Shown: in pieces, positions 59,109-64,000 of the stretch | Layout: every line of letters starts with the position of its first letter | How positions within the stretch are numbered: the first letter of the stretch is position 1 | NCBI GenBank assembly: GCA_007745835.1 | Contig: CP036424.1 | Span: forward strand, 1,201,001 to 1,265,000 | Length of the DNA: 64,000 bases | Direction of reading: 5' to 3' | Origin: Planctomycetes bacterium MalM25 | Lineage (GTDB): Bacteria > Planctomycetota > Planctomycetia > Pirellulales > Lacipirellulaceae | Made by a program: the position numbers and the translations under genes | Notes under the pieces: model-generated | The model's database searches: none | Told to the model about the DNA's origin: nothing | What the model saw: the letters and a program-made list of their open reading frames with translations, nothing else

Positions 59109-59621
59109 ATGGCGACTCATACTCCCGTCGCGCCGTCCGGATCGACGATCGACACGACGAAGGTCACCGGCCGCCGCGAGCTGCGATTCGATACGTACGA
59201 AGACCTGCTAGCCGACGCCGAGCAGATGGCGTCAATCAAAGTCCGCACGCTGGGCAACTGGTCCTACCCGCAAATCCTCGACCACCTTGCCAAGAGCCTC
59301 AACAAGATGATCGACGGCCCCGGCTTCATGCTGCCGATGCCCGTGCGGTTCATCATGCGGCACACGGTGATGAAGAAGATGGTCAACGAAGCGCTCGACC
59401 CGGGGTTCAAGTTCCCGGCGTCGGTTGCGAAGGACTTTACTCCTGACGCGACAACCGAGCTCGGCCCGGCGCTTGACTCGCTCCGCGCGGCGATCGAACG
59501 CGTCAATTCGGACCCGACCCGAGCGAAGCACCCCGGCTTCGGCACGGTCACGACCGCTGAGTGGGATGGCTTCCAGCTGCGTCACTGCGAGATGCACATG
59601 AGCTTCGTTCTGCCCGCCTGA
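59109..59621 (+). CDS. DUF1569 (DinB-like) protein
   Basis: A 170-residue protein. After a flexible N-terminus, NWSYPQILDHLAKSLNKM and late RHCEMHMSFV supply the His positions of a DinB-type four-helix bundle. It matches DUF1569. The family may be thiol-dependent transferases, but the substrate is unknown. A VOC protein follows 41 bp downstream. Confidence 0.88.
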   Translation: MATHTPVAPSGSTIDTTKVTGRRELRFDTYEDLLADAEQMASIKVRTLGNWSYPQILDHLAKSLNKMIDGPGFMLPMPVRFIMRHTVMKKMVNEALDPGFKFPASVAKDFTPDATTELGPALDSLRAAIERVNSDPTRAKHPGFGTVTTAEWDGFQLRHCEMHMSFVLPA

Positions 59622-59662
59622 TCCCCTCTTATCACCCCTAACCCCGTCTAGGAACCGTCACG

Positions 59663-60055
59663 ATGTCGATGAAACATAACTCGGTCAACTGGTTCGAGAT
59701 CCCGGCGGCCGACCTCGCCCGCGCGAAGGCTTTCTACCTGACGACGTTCGGCTACGAGCTGACCGACGCCGAGATGGGCCCCGCCAAATTCAGCATGTTT
59801 GCCGCGGACCACGGCCTGCCCGGCGCGGGCGGGTGTCTGATGCAGTCGGAGGGTTACACCCCGTCGCACGCCGGCACGATGGTCTACTTCCCGGTCCCCG
59901 ACATCGAGGCGACCCTCGCCAAGGTCGAAGGGGCGGGCGGCAAGACGCTTGTCCCGAAGACCCCAATCGGCGAGCACGGCCACATCGGGCACTTCGAGGA
60001 CACCGAAGGGAACCGCGTCGGCCTGCACACCCCGCCCGGCGGCTTGCAGGGGTAG
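59663..60055 (+). CDS. VOC-family (glyoxalase-like) protein
   Basis: A 130-residue protein with two beta-alpha-beta-beta-beta units: NWFEIPAADLARAKAFYLTTFGY and MVYFPVPDIEATLAKVEGAGGKTLVPKTPI, ending HIGHFEDTEGNRVGLH. It resembles glyoxalase/bleomycin-resistance fold members. Metal ligands are not complete enough to assign an enzyme. Probably co-transcribed with the DUF1569 gene. Confidence 0.9.
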   Translation: MSMKHNSVNWFEIPAADLARAKAFYLTTFGYELTDAEMGPAKFSMFAADHGLPGAGGCLMQSEGYTPSHAGTMVYFPVPDIEATLAKVEGAGGKTLVPKTPIGEHGHIGHFEDTEGNRVGLHTPPGGLQG

Positions 60056-60062
60056 CTAGAAA

Positions 60063-60173
60063 GCCCCGCCCTTTCAGGGTGGGGTTGGGGAGGGTCGAGG
60101 CGTTCAGGACCGGGGAGCTTCCCCGTGCCGAGACGCTAAACCCTCCCCTAGCCCCTCCCTGGAAGGGAGGGGG
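60063..60173. repeat. Inverted pair of G-tract/C-tract repeats
   Basis: A plus-strand G-rich unit (60063-60096, containing GGGTGGGGTTGGGGAGGG) faces a C-rich unit (60140-60173, containing CCCTCCCCTAGCCCCTCCC). A small GGGGA/TCCCC hairpin lies between them. It fills the gap between two convergent genes and mirrors the pair at 38721-38814. Confidence 0.85.
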
Positions 60174-60174
60174 A

Positions 60175-60960
60175 TCATGGGGCTTCTTCAACTTCAGGAT
60201 TAGCCCAAACTTCTGGCTCCACCGCCGGCCGCGGCGAGTCGTCGCGCGCGAAGAGCAGCAGGTGCTGCCACGGCAGGCCGTCGAACTGATCGACCAGCTT
60301 GAAACCGTTCGCCTCGAACTCTTTGAGGCACTGCGCCTTCGACATCTTGTGCAGCGGCTTGATCGGCACGTCGGGGTCCTCGGTGCGGAACTCAACGAGC
60401 GCGACACGCCCCTTCGGCTTGAGACTCGCGCGGATGGCGCCCAACATCTCCGGCGGGTGGGAAAACTCATGGTAAACGTCCACGAGTAAGACAAGATCCA
60501 CAGCCCCCGCCGGGAGGTGGGGGTCGTCCACGGCGCCCTCGATCGGCTCAACGTTCGTGACCCCACGCGACTCGGCCCGCGTGGTGAGCAGGTCGAGCAT
60601 CTCCGGCTGGATATCGACCGCGAGGACGCGCCCCTTGGGGCCGACCAGCTTCGCGAGCTTCAGCGTGTAGAAGCCGTTGCCGCAGCCAAGATCGCAGACG
60701 GTTTGGGCCGGCTCGACGCCGAGGGCGCCGAGCATCTTGGCGGGCTCTTCCTCACGGTCGCGTGAATCACGCACCAGCCACGGCGCCCCGAGGTAGTGCA
60801 TCGTCTGCGCGATGGGGCGGCCGAGGTACTCTTGGCGGCCGCGGTCGGGGCGTTGGGCTTCAACACCCTGAACAAGCAATGAAACACCAAGTAACGACGA
60901 AACGACGACAAGGCCGAGTCCACCGTCGTTTCGTCGTTGCTTGGTGTTGCTAAGCATCAC
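60175..60960 (-). CDS. SAM-dependent methyltransferase with N-terminal signal
   Basis: A 261-residue class I methyltransferase. Motif I is VCDLGCGNGFYTLKLA near 88-103, followed by VLAVDIQPEM and VDLVLLVDVYHEFSHP. Before it lies a hydrophobic segment (LGLVVVSSLLGVSLLVQGVEA) resembling a signal peptide, which is odd for a SAM enzyme. That segment is encoded by an imperfect inverted repeat at 60884-60947. The true start may lie further in, for example before MHYLGAPW. Substrate unknown. Confidence 0.82.
   Translation of the reverse strand: MMLSNTKQRRNDGGLGLVVVSSLLGVSLLVQGVEAQRPDRGRQEYLGRPIAQTMHYLGAPWLVRDSRDREEEPAKMLGALGVEPAQTVCDLGCGNGFYTLKLAKLVGPKGRVLAVDIQPEMLDLLTTRAESRGVTNVEPIEGAVDDPHLPAGAVDLVLLVDVYHEFSHPPEMLGAIRASLKPKGRVALVEFRTEDPDVPIKPLHKMSKAQCLKEFEANGFKLVDQFDGLPWQHLLLFARDDSPRPAVEPEVWANPEVEEAP
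60884..60947. repeat. 23-bp inverted repeat inside the methyltransferase N-terminus
   Basis: Arms 60884-60906 and 60925-60947 match with one mismatch, around an 18-bp spacer. They contain ACGACGAAACGAC and its complement. This resembles a REP-type insertion rather than a conserved coding motif. Confidence 0.75.
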
Positions 60961-60970
60961 TTGCGAAAAG

Positions 60971-61222
60971 TTACTTCGCCGGGACGACGCAGCGGACGCC
61001 GACGTTCAGCCCGGCGAGGGCGGCGACGATCGGCAGGCCGAAGAGCTCGAGCATCACCGTGCTCATGACCACCCCGTCGGACGCGCCGAGGAAGCCGAGC
61101 AGCCCGACCGACAGCGGCATCAGGGCGACCACTGTGAGCACGAAGGCGAGGCAGGCGAGCGAGAAGGAGGTCAGGCAGACCATCGCTTTCTGCGCGGCGG
61201 TGGTGGGGTCGATCGAATCCAT
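60971..61222 (-). CDS. Small membrane protein beside the cytochrome
   Basis: An 83-residue protein with two hydrophobic helices (CLTSFSLACLAFVLTVVALMPL and VVMSTVMLELFGLPIVAALAG) and a short C-terminus ending VRCVVPAK. It lies 70 bp after the multiheme cytochrome on the same strand and may be co-transcribed. No family recognised; an accessory to the heme protein is only a guess. Confidence 0.6.
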   Translation of the reverse strand: MDSIDPTTAAQKAMVCLTSFSLACLAFVLTVVALMPLSVGLLGFLGASDGVVMSTVMLELFGLPIVAALAGLNVGVRCVVPAK

Positions 61223-61292
61223 CGTTGCCTCTCTTGGAGGGGAAGTGAGGGGGTGCGTCGGTTATTCGCTCTCGCCGGGGCGATCTTGCCCG

Positions 61293-63884
61293 TTAATCCG
61301 AGATGCGCCGCCGATAGGCCCGCCGCCGCCACCATACTAGTCCGCCGACACCCGCCACCGCGAGCGCCACCCCGCCTATCTGGGCCCAGGCGCCGATCAG
61401 CACGATCTTGTGCACCAGCGAGCCGTGCTTCTGGGGCGTGTTGGGGAGCTGGCCCGTGTACTTGGCGACGTGGTGCAGCAGGCTGGCGGCGAGGTCCTCC
61501 TCGGGCAGTTCCTGGTGGCAGGCGATGCAGGTCCCTTCGCGGCTGATGTTGGCCCGCTCCTCGTTGTTGAGGGCGCGGCTCAGCTTGAAGTGGTGGCCGA
61601 CCGTTTGCAGCTGGTTCCCCTGCTCGTCGACGATCCGCGACCAGTCGTTCGCGAGCCCCTCGATCGCCTCCATCTGGGGCTGGGTCTGCTTGGGGAGGAT
61701 CTGGCCGTCGACCGTTTCGAGGTCGACGATCGTCTGCTGGTCCCAGCCGCGGATCGTCTTGCCCCCGTCGATACCGTAGCCGAGCGCCTTGTCGCTGGCG
61801 TGGCACGACTCGCACGTGCGGGCGTTCTTGGTCGTCGTGTGGGGCTGGGTGGGCGACATGTCGATCGCCAGCTGGCCCTCCTCGCCGGCGCCCTCGGTGT
61901 GCGGGTCGGTGCGGAAGATCTTGTTGACGATGATCGGGTCGCCGTCGGGGCCGATCACGGTGACCGACGGCTGGCAGCCCGGCGCGACGGGCGTGACGCG
62001 CCCCTCGCCGTTCACGCCGAGCATCGGCTCCTCCCAGCGGAGGTACGAGCGTTGCTCGGAGACCTTGCCGGGCGTCATCGTGTCGTAGTCCGACTCGCCC
62101 CGGTCGGCGGCGTGCTCCGCTTGCTGGTGGCGGCGGCCGGCGGCGACCCAGTCGAAGCCCTCCTTGAGTTGGCTCTGGCCCTCCTCGCACTCGGGGCATT
62201 CGTCGGCGCGGGAGTAATCGATCTTCACATGGCAGCCGTAGCACTGAGGTGTCCACGAGCTGTGGCACGTGTAGCACTCCATCGTCTCGAGGTGCTTCGC
62301 TACCCCCTTCATCGCGACGACGCCCCGCTCGCTCACTTTGTCCTCGGCGATGAGCGACTTGAGCGGCTTCATCCGCAAGTCCTTACCCGCGGCGGTGTGG
62401 ACGATGATCTCGTCGCCGTCGCGGACGACGTTCTCAAACGGGTTGCCCCGCGCGGTGAGCAGCAGGCCGTCCCGTGGATCGACGGGCGAGCCCTGCAGCG
62501 TGTGCTCGAGCGGCTCCGCCGCCACGCCCCGCGCGGCTCCGTCGGCGGGGTCGTGCGAGAACTCGTCCATGAACCCGAGCGGCAGCTCCCAGGGGAAGCG
62601 GTCGGGCGTGCCGTGGCAGTCGCTGCACTCGATCGACACGGCGGCGAGGTTCGCCGCGGCGAGGAAGCCGTCGCCGTGCACGTCGGTCGAGGTGTGGCAG
62701 TCCTGGCAGGTCATCCCGATCTGGTAGTGGACGTCCTGCTGCATGGCGATGTAATGCTTGGTGTGCAGCTTCGGCTGGTCGGTCCCGTCCGCCGCGTAGG
62801 GTGAGACGTAGGGCGTCTCCATGAGGCCCTGGAACGAGACGCCGATCCGCTTGCCCCGATCGTGGCAGGTGGTGCAGGTCTCGACCGGCACGCCGCTGTA
62901 GGTGACGCCGTGCACGCAGACCTGCGTTTCGCGCGTGCCTTGGATCGAGTGGACCAGCGGGTGGCCGGGCTCGTCGCGCGAGATAGTCGGGTCGCCCCCC
63001 TCGTAGTAGCCCTCGTTGCTGTACGGGACGTGGCAGCTCGTGCAGCCCATGCCGCGGAAGTCGCCGCGGGTCTGGCGCCCCTTCACGGCGTGGTGGCAGC
63101 GTTGGCACTCTTGGCGGATGTAGGTGAAGGCGGCGAGGGAGGGGTCGTCGTTGAGCCTGTCGAGCTCGTCCTCCTTGAGCGCCTCGGGCAACGGCTCGTG
63201 GCGATCGACAAAGACGTTTGGCTCAAGTTCGCTGAGCCGCTCCATGTACTTGCGGTAGGCGGGTGTGCCGAGGCGTTCCTCGGGGTTGTCCGGGTTCTCG
63301 ACGGCGTAGTTGGCCCACTTGTGTTCGTAGCCGGTGAGCGAGCCGAACGCCCAGCAGACGCCCTGGATCTTGCCCGCCTCGGTCATCATGAGGCTGCGCC
63401 ACTGCACGCGGACTTGGTCCTCGTGGCATTGGCCGCAGGTCCGCTCGTTGATCCAGGGGCTGCCCGGGTCGGCGTAGAAGCCGCCGATCGGCCCGCCGGC
63501 GTGGGCGGCCGCTTTGTCCTTGGTCTCGCTGGCGTCGCCGCCGTGGCAGATGACGCACCCCGCGGGATCACCGAGGCTCTCGCCGCGGAGCATGATCTGC
63601 TCGAGCATCTTCGCGCCCGGCTCGCGGATCATCTCGATGCCGGCGTGGCACGCCATGCAGCCGGAGTCGGCCGCCTTCGGATAGTGCTCGACGAGCGAGG
63701 GGCCGCTGGTCTTCGCGTGCGCGGCGACCTGGGCGGCGGCCGCCGGGTCGGGCGCGAGGCGGATGCCGGGGCGTTCGCCCGGGCCCGCGGCGCCTTCGCT
63801 GCCGGCTCGCCCCCACGAGGCCGCAGCTCCCAACGCCGCCAGCCCAAGAATGGGCAGGATCCAGCGGAGGGGGAGGAGGGGCAT
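61293..63884 (-). CDS. Membrane-anchored 12-heme cytochrome c
   Basis: An 863-residue protein. A signal-anchor (PLRWILPILGLAALGAAAS) precedes twelve CxxCH heme-attachment motifs from CMACH to CIACH. One further CPEC lacks the histidine. The C-terminus has a single helix (WAQIGGVALAVAGVGGLVWWRRRAYRRR), so the heme domain is probably tethered outside the cytoplasm. Extra His residues could be distal ligands. Multiheme proteins of this size carry electrons to or from extracytoplasmic partners. The start at 63884 gives the signal; an upstream ATG at 63992 is less likely. Partner and substrate unknown. Confidence 0.88.
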   Translation of the reverse strand: MPLLPLRWILPILGLAALGAAASWGRAGSEGAAGPGERPGIRLAPDPAAAAQVAAHAKTSGPSLVEHYPKAADSGCMACHAGIEMIREPGAKMLEQIMLRGESLGDPAGCVICHGGDASETKDKAAAHAGGPIGGFYADPGSPWINERTCGQCHEDQVRVQWRSLMMTEAGKIQGVCWAFGSLTGYEHKWANYAVENPDNPEERLGTPAYRKYMERLSELEPNVFVDRHEPLPEALKEDELDRLNDDPSLAAFTYIRQECQRCHHAVKGRQTRGDFRGMGCTSCHVPYSNEGYYEGGDPTISRDEPGHPLVHSIQGTRETQVCVHGVTYSGVPVETCTTCHDRGKRIGVSFQGLMETPYVSPYAADGTDQPKLHTKHYIAMQQDVHYQIGMTCQDCHTSTDVHGDGFLAAANLAAVSIECSDCHGTPDRFPWELPLGFMDEFSHDPADGAARGVAAEPLEHTLQGSPVDPRDGLLLTARGNPFENVVRDGDEIIVHTAAGKDLRMKPLKSLIAEDKVSERGVVAMKGVAKHLETMECYTCHSSWTPQCYGCHVKIDYSRADECPECEEGQSQLKEGFDWVAAGRRHQQAEHAADRGESDYDTMTPGKVSEQRSYLRWEEPMLGVNGEGRVTPVAPGCQPSVTVIGPDGDPIIVNKIFRTDPHTEGAGEEGQLAIDMSPTQPHTTTKNARTCESCHASDKALGYGIDGGKTIRGWDQQTIVDLETVDGQILPKQTQPQMEAIEGLANDWSRIVDEQGNQLQTVGHHFKLSRALNNEERANISREGTCIACHQELPEEDLAASLLHHVAKYTGQLPNTPQKHGSLVHKIVLIGAWAQIGGVALAVAGVGGLVWWRRRAYRRRISD

Positions 63885-64000
63885 GCGGGGCTCGTTGCGT
63901 GGCGGCGGCGAGTCCGAGAGTCTCCCACGTCCGGCTCCCCGCCGCAACGACATCCCCCGCAGGCTACAATCGCCAGCGTCACAGCTCCTCACTCGGGGTA

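Overview
The window looks like a chromosomal segment of a planctomycete, most likely order Pirellulales (my inference). Composition is GC-rich. Markers are a sigma factor with a long C-terminal extension, secreted proteins with an N-terminal LETRHLLS-type motif, PEP-CTERM tails and dockerin repeats, cysteine-rich envelope proteins and 12-heme cytochromes. Most genes are housekeeping, broken by lineage-specific envelope and secreted proteins and by several families of short palindromic intergenic repeats.

Region by region. 1-4.4 kb: the end of rsgA, a zinc-ribbon/TPR membrane protein, an M42 peptidase, a Cys-repeat protein and tatD. 4.5-5.3 kb: csrA and tRNA-Glu. 5.7-12.4 kb: DEAD-box helicase, transaldolase, ROK kinase, rhodanese, a CinA-like/nucleotidyltransferase fusion and a GNAT-like protein. 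12.4-27.7 kb is the main envelope block. It holds twin mini-lipoproteins, a secreted TPR protein with a degenerate CHAT domain, a porin, an ECF sigma factor fused to a polysaccharide-export-type domain, a convergent polyprenyl glycosylphosphotransferase, and a 2035-residue alpha-2-macroglobulin. 27.9-30.6 kb: Nudix, iscS, iscA and a Flp pilin. 30.9-34.8 kb: queA, rsmH with a small bitopic membrane protein, a dockerin/PEP-CTERM protein and tRNA-Asn. 34.8-41.0 kb is one long minus-strand run: pheA, aroF, tpiA, secG, yicC, gmk, rpoZ, coaC. 41.2-48.7 kb: dnaK behind a sigma54-type promoter match, a REP-associated transposase between inverted composite REPs, an SDR, an exported AhpD-like protein, clpB, a small conserved protein and tRNA-Ser. 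49-57.1 kb: a two-component pair, a PEP-CTERM protein and a 1367-residue G8/beta-helix protein. 57.1-58.0 kb has no recognisable gene. 58.0-64 kb: a CAT-anticodon tRNA, an ArsR/SRPBCC pair, DUF1569 and VOC proteins, an exported methyltransferase, a small membrane protein and a membrane-anchored 12-heme cytochrome.

The strongest leads are the sigma/Poly_export fusion facing a glycosyltransferase, the sigma54 promoter match of dnaK, the transposase with its two inverted REP composites, a repeat family combining hairpin and G-quadruplex potential, and the secreted CHAT-like protein that lacks its catalytic residues. Many convergent genes touch or overlap at their stops, leaving no room for classical terminators.
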